Shown here: positions 7,292 to 14,082 of the stretch, in pieces
How positions within the stretch are numbered: the stretch's first letter is position 1
Layout of the letters: every line of letters begins with the position of its first letter
Source: an uncultured Lachnospiraceae bacterium
GTDB taxonomy: Bacteria > Bacillota > Clostridia > Lachnospirales > Lachnospiraceae
Assembly: GCA_947177925.1 (NCBI GenBank)
Contig: CAMWWJ010000052.1
Span: forward strand, 1 to 14,082
DNA length: 14,082 nt
Direction: 5' to 3'
Program-made: the position numbers and the translations under genes
The notes under the pieces: generated by a model
What the model saw: the letters and a program-made list of their open reading frames with translations, nothing else
The model's database searches: none
What the model was told of the DNA's origin: nothing

Positions 7292-8251
7292 ATGAAAATT
7301 GCAGTATTAGAACGAAACAGCGTAGGAACGGATATTGATGTTACCTGCTATGAGGATTTTGGTGAGGTAATATATTTTGGCAATACCGTGGAAGCAGATG
7401 CAGCACAGCATATAGAGGATGCGGACATCGTCATAGCCAATAAGGCGCCTATGAATGAAAGCACTTTAAAAAACTGCCCTAATGTAAAGCTGATCTGTGA
7501 ATTTGCCACAGGCTTTGATAACGTGGATTTAGAATATTGCAGAAGCAGAAATATCAAAGTAACAAATGTGGTGGATTATTCTACGGCAGCAGTGGCACAG
7601 CATACCTTTGCCCTGGCTTTGTATGTATTGGAAAAACTGAGTTTTTATGACCATTATGTAAAGTCCGGCACTTACGAAAATCAGGACCGCTTTTCTAACT
7701 TTGATGAGGCTTATACAGAGTTGGAGGGAAAGACCTGGGGCATTGTGGGAATGGGAAATATCGGGCGGAAGGTGGCAAAAATTGCAGAAGCCTTTGGATG
7801 TAAGGTGATTTTTTATTCCGCTTCCGGCAATAGTACCTGTACCGAATATGAAAGAGTGGATTTTGATACGTTATGCAGGGAAAGCGATTTTCTTTCCATT
7901 CATTGTCCACTTTCCGAAAAGACAAGAAACCTGATTGACTTAAATGCCTTAAAAAAGATGAAAAAATCCGCTATCCTGATTAACGTGGCAAGGGGGCCGG
8001 TAGTCAATGAGAATGATCTTTATACAGCTCTTACGGAAAATATTATTGCAGGGGCGGGCCTTGATGTGCTTGGAAAGGAGCCTATTGCCAAGGACAATCC
8101 GCTAGGGAGAATTCAGGACAGCAGAAAGCTGATCATCACTCCTCATATGGCGTGGGCAAGTACGGAATCAAGAGAAAGAGTAGTAAGGGAGGTTTACAAA
8201 AATATTCAGGCATTTTTGGAGGGCAGGGATAGAAACGTTGTAAATATATAA
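7292..8251 (+). CDS. D-2-hydroxyacid dehydrogenase (glycerate dehydrogenase/hydroxypyruvate reductase type)
   Basis: NAD(P)-dependent oxidoreductase of the D-isomer-specific family, interconverting a 2-oxoacid and a D-2-hydroxyacid. With the start chosen here it has 319 residues, the usual length. The Rossmann motif G-x-G-x-x-G is G153-M-G155-N-I-G158. The catalytic set is complete: Arg234 in N-V-A-R-G-P, Glu263 in G-L-D-V-L-G-K-E-P and His285 in T-P-H-M-A-W. The end of the second Rossmann strand reads V-I-F-Y-S-A-S rather than ending in the Asp typical of strictly NAD-dependent members, so coenzyme preference is open. GGAGG at 7280-7284 lies 7 nt before the ATG and decides the start. It has its own promoter. 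No terminator is visible downstream, so read-through into the cyclase gene is possible. The substrate is not determined. Confidence 0.9.
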   Translation: MKIAVLERNSVGTDIDVTCYEDFGEVIYFGNTVEADAAQHIEDADIVIANKAPMNESTLKNCPNVKLICEFATGFDNVDLEYCRSRNIKVTNVVDYSTAAVAQHTFALALYVLEKLSFYDHYVKSGTYENQDRFSNFDEAYTELEGKTWGIVGMGNIGRKVAKIAEAFGCKVIFYSASGNSTCTEYERVDFDTLCRESDFLSIHCPLSEKTRNLIDLNALKKMKKSAILINVARGPVVNENDLYTALTENIIAGAGLDVLGKEPIAKDNPLGRIQDSRKLIITPHMAWASTESRERVVREVYKNIQAFLEGRDRNVVNI

Positions 8252-8264
8252 AAAGAAAAAAATA

Positions 8265-8293
8265 GTGACCTGAAACGAGTTTTTTGTTATAAT
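8265..8293 (+). promoter_or_regulatory. Extended -10 promoter of the TPR-GGDEF gene
   Basis: TGTTATAAT (8285-8293) is a full extended -10 box with a perfect TATAAT hexamer. GTGACC (8265-8270) lies 17 bp upstream and matches the -35 consensus at 4 of 6 positions. The expected start is near 8300. Confidence 0.7.
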
Positions 8294-8300
8294 CTTTTTA

Positions 8301-8320
8301 TTGTAGTGTTTTTACTGCAA
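8301..8320 (+). other. Hairpin at the predicted 5' end of the GGDEF mRNA
   Basis: TTGTAGT (8301-8307) pairs with ACTGCAA (8314-8320) over 7 bp, one of them G-U, with the loop GTTTTT. It begins almost exactly at the predicted transcription start and is followed by ATTTTG, too weak a U-run to call a terminator. It may protect the 5' end from degradation; that is inference. Confidence 0.4.
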
Positions 8321-8361
8321 ATTTTGTGAAAAAGGGTATATATTGTTCCAGGGAGGTTTCT

Positions 8362-11300
8362 ATGCATTATAATTCATATGTAAATAAGTTTATTAACCAA
8401 TTAGTGCAGGATTTATCTACAGAATCAAGCCATTGTCTTTTTGTTAAGCACTATGATGCCGTTATGCTTACAGAAGATCTTTTATCTTCTTGCATGCCTG
8501 CGGATTCTAACGTCCTACTGTTGTGCCATGAGTATACCAGTGCCCAGATGCAAAGTGCTTATGAGCCATTTTTAGATTGGATTCGAAACTTATACTTTAC
8601 TTATTATCAGGATATGACGCCTCAGGATTTTGTGGAAGCCTGCAACGTCTATCCATTGCATAAACCACTATTTATCTCCTATTTGCAAGAGGAAAGATGC
8701 CGACGTGACGAAGATATCATTATATCAGAAATGAGTTATGAGCGTATTCGCATGAATCAATCCATCTTATCCATTTTAGAATATTTAGCAACCAGGCATC
8801 CCCTTATTTTAGTTTTAAACAGCGGTCATTGTGCACCGAAATCCACAATTGATTTGTTAAATGTGCTGGTTGATTCTTCACCTGTTAAGAATTTAGGAAT
8901 TATTGTAAGTTATAATGAGGTAAGTCAGGCTACTTCTTATGCTGCAGAAGAGTGGAAAGCTTTAGTGAAACAGATTGATGATAACCATCGATTGATTGAT
9001 TTTGGAATGACAAAGAGACAGCAGGCAATTGCACCTACGATTCAATTCAGTCCACATACTCTTTCATTTCAGAATTATATTCCAATGCTTTATAACATGG
9101 TGCATACTTTGGCGATAGAACAGGCTAACTATTATTTAGATATTTTGTATCATAAGCTGGAAGTAGAGCATTCTTTTGTAGCAAAAGAATTAAAAGAGCA
9201 GATTCTTTATTTGTATTCTCTTACTACTATATATTTAGGTGATTATTCTAAGGCTTTGTTGTTGCTTGATAAATTAAAAGAAATTGTCAATCCGGATACG
9301 GAGCCGATTATGTATTTTGAATGTATTTATTTTTCCGGCATTGCCCATACCCATAATGGTTTATATAATCTGGGCATAAAAAAATCAAAAGAATGCCTTG
9401 CTCATGTACCGGAAGAAAAGAAGGATTATTACACATTTAAGGCACATTTATTAGAGTATATTGCTGTTTTTAGAGGCTGGAGCACTATTTTTCTTCGGGA
9501 TTTTCATTTAGAACATTTAGAGTTATTTTGCGAGGAAACAAAGAAATACAATTACCTCAATCACCTTGCCCACATATATACATTTGCATTTGGAAACAGT
9601 CTGGAATCTGAGCTGGGGCTGCTGCAGCAGGGTGTGGATCTGGCGCTTCAGCTTGATAACTTGAATTTTGCAATCGAAATTTACAAAAAAAATATATTGG
9701 TAGTGTCTGCATACGGTCAATTTGATGTAGCCGAAAAGTATTATGAAAAATGTATTGACTTGTTATCTCATTGTAATAACCCAATTGAGGTAGCTAATAC
9801 ATATGCTGGTTTGGGCTATAATAGTGCTGTATCCGGTGATTACGAAAAAGCAAACGATTATTACAATAAAGCTATAACAATTTATTATCGTCATTCCGCT
9901 TTAAATCCTATTTGCGAAATGCTTTATAACAAAACAATCAATGCTATATTGGCGGAAGACTATGAACATTCCACCGTATATGCTACAAAGTGCCTTGAAA
10001 TTCTCGAAAAAATGAAGGAATTCAAGTTGAAAGTATGTAATACATCCAAACTATACGGTTTAGCGGCTTTGGCATATTTTTATTTGGATTCAGACTACAA
10101 TTGCTCTTTATGCCTTGCGTCAGCCAAACGCTATATAAGCCATTTATTGGATTGCAAGGATGAAGCCAAGTTTTATTTATGGGATGATGATTTATTTCTT
10201 TACTATTTTGTAACCGGATTGTTAAATAAGAAATCCAACGAATATTCCTATGCCCAAAGTGATTTTGAGCGCGCTTACTATTTTATGATGCGTTCCGAAG
10301 GTAATCTATTTTTCAGCTACCATCAATGGGCTATTGAGCAGGCTGACTTATATTCCACTCTCGGAAAAGAGGAAGAAGGGATTCATGTTCTGGAACAATG
10401 TCTGGAATATACCAATCAGCATACATTAAAAAGACAATCTGATCTGGTAAGCTGTGTATTGGAAAAGAGAACTCCGGAACACATATCCTCTAATCTTTCC
10501 ATGGATGAGATTACGATAGAAATGATAGATGAACTGACCAATCATCTTGCGACTCAAAAGGAATTGGAACGAAAAGAAAAGCATATCGAATTCCTTTCCA
10601 CATGTCAGGATATGATCAGTCAGGAACAAAATAAACAATCATTGATTCAGACTACTATAGTACATATACAGAATCATTTTTTACTGGATCAGATTATTTT
10701 GCTTACTAATGATGGAGAACAATTGCAGCCTTTTTATTTTGCTGAGGAATTTTCCCTTACCGAGGATCATATTCAGCTGATTGCCACGAAGCTTTCTTAT
10801 TATCCAAGGGGCTTTATTGTGTCAAGAATGGAAAAGCGTTATGAGGAATTTGATGACATCACAAATATATTTGGTACAGATGAGATTACTTATTTCATCT
10901 GCATTCCAATTGTCATGGATAATGCAATACAAAATGTGTTGATTGGGTATACCAGATTAAAAGATAATTTTGTTTGCAATTTTTCTCCTCTCACAGAGGG
11001 TGAGCTGACGGTTATGCGTTTTTCCTTTAAGCAGTTAGTGGATTCCATCGATCGTATCGATTTTAATAAAAAAATACTGGAATATAACAATGAATTGCAG
11101 GATATGAATAATAAGCTTCAGCAAAGCGCCGTAACTGATATTCTGACGAATCTGTTAAATCGTCAGGGATTTATGAAAATTGTAGGCACGGATTCTAATG
11201 ATTTGAACAGGAAAAAGGCCAAGACTGGCAATCTGACCATCCTTTATATTGATTTGGACAGCTTCAAGTATTATAACGATACTTTCGGCCATGCAGTAGG

Positions 11301-11664
11301 AGACTATATTTTAGTCAGATTTGCAAATATTCTAAAGAAGATTGCAAGGGATAGCGGTTATGCTGTTCGTTATGGCGGAGATGAATTTTTGCTGGCGCTA
11401 CCCGATACTCCCATAGAACAGGCGGAAATTACCGCTAAGTCCATTTATAAAGAAATAGAGCTTCAAAATCATTTTATAGACGGCATTCCCCATCCGGAGG
11501 ATGTTGTATTGGATATTCCTAAGGAACATTATATTTCCTGCTCTATCGGAATTGCCTGTACGGATTATGAGCATGGCTGTGATATCAATGAAACGTTAAA
11601 GCATGCGGACGAAGCACTTTATGATGTGAAGAAACATGGGAAGCGTACATATCGCATCTGGTAA
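8362..11664 (+). CDS. Diguanylate cyclase: P-loop-less STAND/AAA-like N-terminus, TPR-like repeats, GAF-like domain, GGDEF
   Basis: Probable cytoplasmic sensor that makes cyclic di-GMP from two GTP. There is no signal peptide or clear membrane segment. Residues 1-230 resemble the AAA/STAND module of large regulators (Y-E-P-F-L-D-W-I-R near 67; L-I-L-V-L-N-S-G-H-C-A-P-K-S-T near 148-162 at the Walker B place), but no GxxxxGK[ST] P-loop is present. Residues about 280-690 are helical TPR-like repeats, for example Y-A-G-L-G-Y-N then G-D-Y-E-K-A at 481-497. A GAF-like domain lies at about 735-890 and a signalling helix at 893-920. The GGDEF domain keeps D964-L-D966, N972-D973, D-I-L-T-N-L-L-N-R and GGDEF at 1005-1009. 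The upstream RxxD inhibition site reads R996-D-S-G999, so it is incomplete. GGGAGG 5 nt before the ATG supports this start over a GTG at 8326. No EAL domain is seen. Confidence 0.88.
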   Translation: MHYNSYVNKFINQLVQDLSTESSHCLFVKHYDAVMLTEDLLSSCMPADSNVLLLCHEYTSAQMQSAYEPFLDWIRNLYFTYYQDMTPQDFVEACNVYPLHKPLFISYLQEERCRRDEDIIISEMSYERIRMNQSILSILEYLATRHPLILVLNSGHCAPKSTIDLLNVLVDSSPVKNLGIIVSYNEVSQATSYAAEEWKALVKQIDDNHRLIDFGMTKRQQAIAPTIQFSPHTLSFQNYIPMLYNMVHTLAIEQANYYLDILYHKLEVEHSFVAKELKEQILYLYSLTTIYLGDYSKALLLLDKLKEIVNPDTEPIMYFECIYFSGIAHTHNGLYNLGIKKSKECLAHVPEEKKDYYTFKAHLLEYIAVFRGWSTIFLRDFHLEHLELFCEETKKYNYLNHLAHIYTFAFGNSLESELGLLQQGVDLALQLDNLNFAIEIYKKNILVVSAYGQFDVAEKYYEKCIDLLSHCNNPIEVANTYAGLGYNSAVSGDYEKANDYYNKAITIYYRHSALNPICEMLYNKTINAILAEDYEHSTVYATKCLEILEKMKEFKLKVCNTSKLYGLAALAYFYLDSDYNCSLCLASAKRYISHLLDCKDEAKFYLWDDDLFLYYFVTGLLNKKSNEYSYAQSDFERAYYFMMRSEGNLFFSYHQWAIEQADLYSTLGKEEEGIHVLEQCLEYTNQHTLKRQSDLVSCVLEKRTPEHISSNLSMDEITIEMIDELTNHLATQKELERKEKHIEFLSTCQDMISQEQNKQSLIQTTIVHIQNHFLLDQIILLTNDGEQLQPFYFAEEFSLTEDHIQLIATKLSYYPRGFIVSRMEKRYEEFDDITNIFGTDEITYFICIPIVMDNAIQNVLIGYTRLKDNFVCNFSPLTEGELTVMRFSFKQLVDSIDRIDFNKKILEYNNELQDMNNKLQQSAVTDILTNLLNRQGFMKIVGTDSNDLNRKKAKTGNLTILYIDLDSFKYYNDTFGHAVGDYILVRFANILKKIARDSGYAVRYGGDEFLLALPDTPIEQAEITAKSIYKEIELQNHFIDGIPHPEDVVLDIPKEHYISCSIGIACTDYEHGCDINETLKHADEALYDVKKHGKRTYRIW

Positions 11665-11691
11665 AAAAGAAGTGAATTTAGGAGGAAAAAC

Positions 11692-12930
11692 ATGAGCAGT
11701 GAAATCAGGGATTTGAATTTAGCCGAATCCGGCGAACTGAAAATTGAATGGGTAAAAAGAAATTGTGACCTTCTTCGTACCTTGGAAGAGGAATTTACAA
11801 AAACGAAACCCTTTGCAGGAAAAAAGATTGCATTATCCGTACATTTGGAGGCAAAAACCGCATATCTTTGCAAGGTATTGGCAGCAGGAGGCGCCGATAT
11901 GTACGTGACCGGCTCCAATCCCCTTTCCACACAGGATGATGTGGCAGCAGCTTTGGTAAAGGCCGGGTTGGAGGTACATGCCTGGTATGACGCCACGGAA
12001 GAAGAATATAACAGCCATATCCGCAAGGTGCTTGAAGTGGGACCGAATATCATTATTGATGACGGAGGAGATCTGGTTCATATGATGCATACGGAATTTG
12101 TGGACCTTATTCCCAATGTGATCGGTGGCTGTGAGGAAACTACTACTGGAATTTTGCGTTTAGAGGCCATGAATAAGGCAGGGGATTTAAAGTTCCCAAT
12201 GGTAAGGGTAAATAATGCAGACTGCAAGCATTTGTTTGACAATCGTTATGGTACTGGACAGTCCGTATGGGACGGCATTAACCGGACCACGAACCTGATC
12301 GTAGCAGGGAAAATCGTAGTAGTAGCAGGCTATGGCTGGTGTGGCAAGGGTGTTGCCATGCGGGCAAAGGGACTTGGTGCCAGAGTCATCGTAACAGAAG
12401 TGAACCCGGTTCGTGCCATTGAGGCAGTTATGGATGGTTTTGATGTGATGCCAATGAATGAGGCGGCTAAATTTGGTGATTTCTTTGTGACAGTAACCGG
12501 TTGTGATAAGGTCATTACAGAAGAAGCCTTTCATGTTATGAAGGATGGAGCTATCCTTTGTAATGCAGGACATTTCGATTGTGAAATCGATATGGCAAGG
12601 CTTCGTGAAATAGCAGTTTCCTCAAAGGAAATGCGTAAGAATATTATGGGCTATCAGTTAGCAAACGGCAATACACTTTGCGTACTGGGTGAAGGCAGAC
12701 TGGTAAATCTGGCATGCGGAGACGGGCATCCTGCCGAAATCATGGATATGTCCTTTGCCATCCAGGCGCTGTCAGCTAAATATCTGGTAGAGAATGGAGA
12801 GCAGCTTGCTGAAAAGCTGATTGATGTGCCAAAAGAGGTGGATGAGGATGTTGCAGCCAGAAAGCTTGCTTTCCTTGGAAAGAAGATTGACGTGCTTACC
12901 CCTGAGCAGGAAAAATATTTATTTGGCTAA
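11692..12930 (+). CDS. ahcY: S-adenosylhomocysteine hydrolase, short form
   Basis: Cytosolic NAD-dependent enzyme that splits S-adenosylhomocysteine into adenosine and homocysteine, relieving inhibition of methyltransferases. Visible signatures are H-L-E-A-K-T-A-Y-L (His51), C-E-E-T-T-T-G (Glu148/149), Lys179 and Asp183 before N-R-Y-G-T-G-Q-S, the NAD motif G213-Y-G215-W-C-G218-K-G, Glu236 in T-E-V-N-P, and N-A-G-H-F-D-x-E-I-D at 291-300. At 412 residues it is the short type resembling Thermotoga and archaeal proteins: it ends at L-T-P-E-Q-E-K-Y-L-F-G and lacks the C-terminal Lys...Tyr tail that in long forms completes a neighbour's NAD site. Related methanogen proteins use S-inosylhomocysteine, so exact substrate deserves care. 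GGAGG lies 6 nt before the ATG. It begins 27 bp after the GGDEF gene with no promoter or terminator seen between, so co-transcription is likely. Confidence 0.93.
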   Translation: MSSEIRDLNLAESGELKIEWVKRNCDLLRTLEEEFTKTKPFAGKKIALSVHLEAKTAYLCKVLAAGGADMYVTGSNPLSTQDDVAAALVKAGLEVHAWYDATEEEYNSHIRKVLEVGPNIIIDDGGDLVHMMHTEFVDLIPNVIGGCEETTTGILRLEAMNKAGDLKFPMVRVNNADCKHLFDNRYGTGQSVWDGINRTTNLIVAGKIVVVAGYGWCGKGVAMRAKGLGARVIVTEVNPVRAIEAVMDGFDVMPMNEAAKFGDFFVTVTGCDKVITEEAFHVMKDGAILCNAGHFDCEIDMARLREIAVSSKEMRKNIMGYQLANGNTLCVLGEGRLVNLACGDGHPAEIMDMSFAIQALSAKYLVENGEQLAEKLIDVPKEVDEDVAARKLAFLGKKIDVLTPEQEKYLFG

Positions 12931-12936
12931 ATTATT

Positions 12937-12957
12937 GCATGATTTTTAAAAATGTGC
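12937..12957. repeat. Palindromic AT-rich element upstream of the Bax inhibitor promoter
   Basis: ATTTTTAAAAAT (12942-12953) is a perfect 12-bp palindrome flanked by GCA (12937-12939) and TGC (12955-12957) with uneven spacers. It lies 25-40 bp upstream of the -10 box, where an operator could sit. There is no loop or U-run, so it is not a terminator. It could be chance in AT-rich DNA. Confidence 0.3.
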
Positions 12958-12978
12958 TATTCTTTGAAAAGCAGTAAA

Positions 12979-12987
12979 TGTTATAAT
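12979..12987 (+). promoter_or_regulatory. Extended -10 promoter of the Bax inhibitor-1 family gene
   Basis: TGTTATAAT (12979-12987) repeats exactly the extended -10 box of the GGDEF promoter. No good -35 lies 16-18 bp upstream (TTGAAA at 12964-12969 is only 12 bp away), which an extended -10 can tolerate. The start would be near 12994, leaving a very short leader with an AAGGAGGG ribosome binding site at 12998-13005. Confidence 0.6.
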
Positions 12988-13010
12988 GTAGATTTCTAAG
13001 GAGGGTATGT

Positions 13011-13817
13011 ATGGATAACTATAATCCAAATGATAATTTTAATAATTATCAAAATAACTATAGCAACGGTTACAATAGTGATTACGGCACCAATTATGGT
13101 GGCTCGGATTACATGAATGCGGGATTTGAAAGCGGTAATCCAGTTGCTAACAAGTTTTCGGATGTGAAGGCCATTTTAGCGGAAGAGGTTGTTGCAAAGT
13201 CTTTCCTGTTTATGGTCGTGGCGCTTTTGATTACAGCATGGGCATCTCTTACTACATCACCTAGAGTTGCAATCCGCATGCTTACCGGCTACAATTTTTA
13301 TTTTCTGCTAGGAGCAGAGCTGTTGATTGTTCTGGTTTCCAACTGGGCGGTAAAAAAGAATAATGCTATTCTTGCAGGCGTGTTGTTTGCAGTATATTCT
13401 TATTTGACAGGTGTTACTTTTTCTGTTTTGTTTATGGTATTTACCACCACATCCATTACTACCATATTCTTGCTGACAGCAGCATTGTTTGGAATTATGG
13501 CAGTATATGGGCTGGCAACGAAAAAGGATTTGACAAGTATCGGCAGTTTATGTTTTATGGGGCTGATTGGTATCATCTTAGCCGGTGTGGTAAATATGTT
13601 CTTAAGAAACAGCATGTTTGATACGATTATTTCTGCAGTAGGTGTATTGGTTTTCGTAGGACTTACCGCATATGATACCCAGAAGATCAAAAAGATGGTT
13701 GCCTATTCCAATGATGGAAATGTGCTGACTTTAGCTCTGATGGGCGCTTTTGAACTGTATCTGGATTTCATAAATCTGTTCCTGAAGCTTTTGAGCTTGT
13801 TTGGAAAGAGGAAATAG
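13011..13817 (+). CDS. Bax inhibitor-1/YccA family membrane protein with Asn/Tyr-rich N-terminal tail
   Basis: Multi-span membrane protein of the BI-1 (TMBIM) family; bacterial members such as YetJ are pH-sensitive calcium leak channels. Residues 1-50 are hydrophilic and low-complexity, with 12 Asn and 7 Tyr among the first 40, and are absent from compact bacterial members of about 210-240 residues. About seven hydrophobic segments follow from residue 62 to 264. The family C-terminal signature is present: G-L-T-A-Y-D222-T-Q-K-I, then E-L-Y-L-D252-F-I-N-L-F-L. By analogy with YetJ, D222 and D252 are candidates for the gating aspartate pair (inference). It is preceded by its own promoter and a strong ribosome binding site, and followed by an intrinsic terminator, so it is likely monocistronic, possibly with read-through from the hydrolase gene. 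Confidence 0.9.
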   Translation: MDNYNPNDNFNNYQNNYSNGYNSDYGTNYGGSDYMNAGFESGNPVANKFSDVKAILAEEVVAKSFLFMVVALLITAWASLTTSPRVAIRMLTGYNFYFLLGAELLIVLVSNWAVKKNNAILAGVLFAVYSYLTGVTFSVLFMVFTTTSITTIFLLTAALFGIMAVYGLATKKDLTSIGSLCFMGLIGIILAGVVNMFLRNSMFDTIISAVGVLVFVGLTAYDTQKIKKMVAYSNDGNVLTLALMGAFELYLDFINLFLKLLSLFGKRK

Positions 13818-13835
13818 GACATAGGAATGTTTAGG

Positions 13836-13884
13836 AAAGGATATCTTAAATCTGGCCAAGGTCGGATTTGAGATATCCTTTTTT
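13836..13884 (+). terminator. Strong intrinsic terminator after the Bax inhibitor gene
   Basis: AAAGGATATCTTAAATC (13836-13852) pairs with GATTTGAGATATCCTTT (13865-13881) over 17 bp with one G-U wobble. It is followed by a run of six T (13879-13884, partly in the stem). It lies 18 bp after the stop codon. The A-rich side gives only partial function in the opposite direction. Confidence 0.92.
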
Positions 13885-14001
13885 GTAAAGAAAGTTATAT
13901 ACTAATTGTGATAAAATAGGAAAATATAGTGAAATGAAAATGAGTGGCCTGAAATGTATTTTAATGAATGTTCTTAAGAGTGTCATATAGGAATTGAGAA
14001 C
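13885..14001. other. AT-rich gap between convergent terminators
   Basis: No credible gene is seen. TGATAAAAT (13909-13917) looks like an extended -10 box on the + strand without a -35, and an 18-codon ORF follows at 13934-13990 without a Shine-Dalgarno. Neither is convincing alone, and no + strand terminator follows. Confidence 0.3.
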
Positions 14002-14045
14002 AAAAAACAACCCCCAGCTTTTCAAAATTGGTAAGCTAGAGGTTG
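14002..14045 (-). terminator. Intrinsic terminator of a minus-strand gene beyond the right edge
   Basis: Read on the minus strand, CAACCTCTAGCTT (14045-14033) pairs with AAGCTGGGGGTTG (14020-14008) over 13 bp with two G-U wobbles, which would be C-A mismatches on the + strand. Six T follow immediately (14007-14002). The orientation is therefore minus. A TAA at 14069-14067 on the minus strand could end the gene it serves. Confidence 0.8.
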
Positions 14046-14082
14046 GTATGCCAAGGACATTTTTTATTAACACATATAATAG

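Noticed and set aside
8326..8361. GTG start for the GGDEF protein
   Set aside because: The GGGAGG motif is positioned for the ATG at 8362; the 12 extra residues have no ribosome binding site.
11665..11691. SAH riboswitch before ahcY
   Set aside because: Only 27 bp separate the genes, too short for any known aptamer.
13934..13990. 18-codon + strand ORF after a TGATAAAAT box
   Set aside because: No Shine-Dalgarno, about 10 nt from the presumed start site, and no following + strand terminator.
13846..14073. 75-residue minus-strand ORF
   Set aside because: It spans both opposing intrinsic terminators and has no recognisable family or ribosome binding site; stem sequences keep it open by chance.

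Overview
The window reads as chromosome of a low-GC, Gram-positive gut-type Clostridia, most likely Lachnospiraceae. This rests on AT-rich sequence, GGAGG-type ribosome binding sites, sigma-A-like promoters with extended -10 boxes, and the family make-up of the proteins (large lipoprotein solute-binding protein, sugar-type ABC permeases, TPR-GGDEF protein). The lineage is inferred; there is no rRNA or tRNA here. All recognisable genes lie on the + strand. I see no mobile element, CRISPR array, RNA gene or attachment site.

Region A (about 190-7209) is a tightly packed five-gene operon: an 840-residue lipoprotein with an Asp-box propeller-like N-terminal half and a family-1 solute-binding C-terminal half; two MalF/MalG-type permeases; a HlyD/MacA-like membrane-fusion adaptor with a long coiled coil; and a small three-helix membrane protein carrying a MacB-type extracytoplasmic core. 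No ATPase is encoded. Sugar-importer parts and exporter-type parts therefore sit in one transcription unit, which is the most unusual feature of the window. The lipoprotein-permease junction also carries a GC-rich hairpin lying inside a 23-codon ORF that starts immediately after the lipoprotein stop and ends in an ATGA overlap with the permease, whose own ribosome binding site is poor.

Region B (7218-12930) starts with a good promoter (TTGCCA, 17 bp, TATATT) in front of a D-2-hydroxyacid dehydrogenase. An extended -10 promoter then leads into a 1100-residue diguanylate cyclase with a STAND/AAA-like N-terminus lacking a P-loop, TPR-like repeats, a GAF-like domain and a canonical GGDEF domain. 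The short-form S-adenosylhomocysteine hydrolase gene follows after 27 bp and is probably co-transcribed with it. No terminator is visible between the dehydrogenase and the end of the hydrolase.

Region C (12979-14082) holds a Bax inhibitor-1 family membrane protein with its own extended -10 promoter and an Asn/Tyr-rich N-terminal tail, followed by a strong intrinsic terminator. A second terminator pointing the other way near the right edge implies a convergent minus-strand gene just outside the window.
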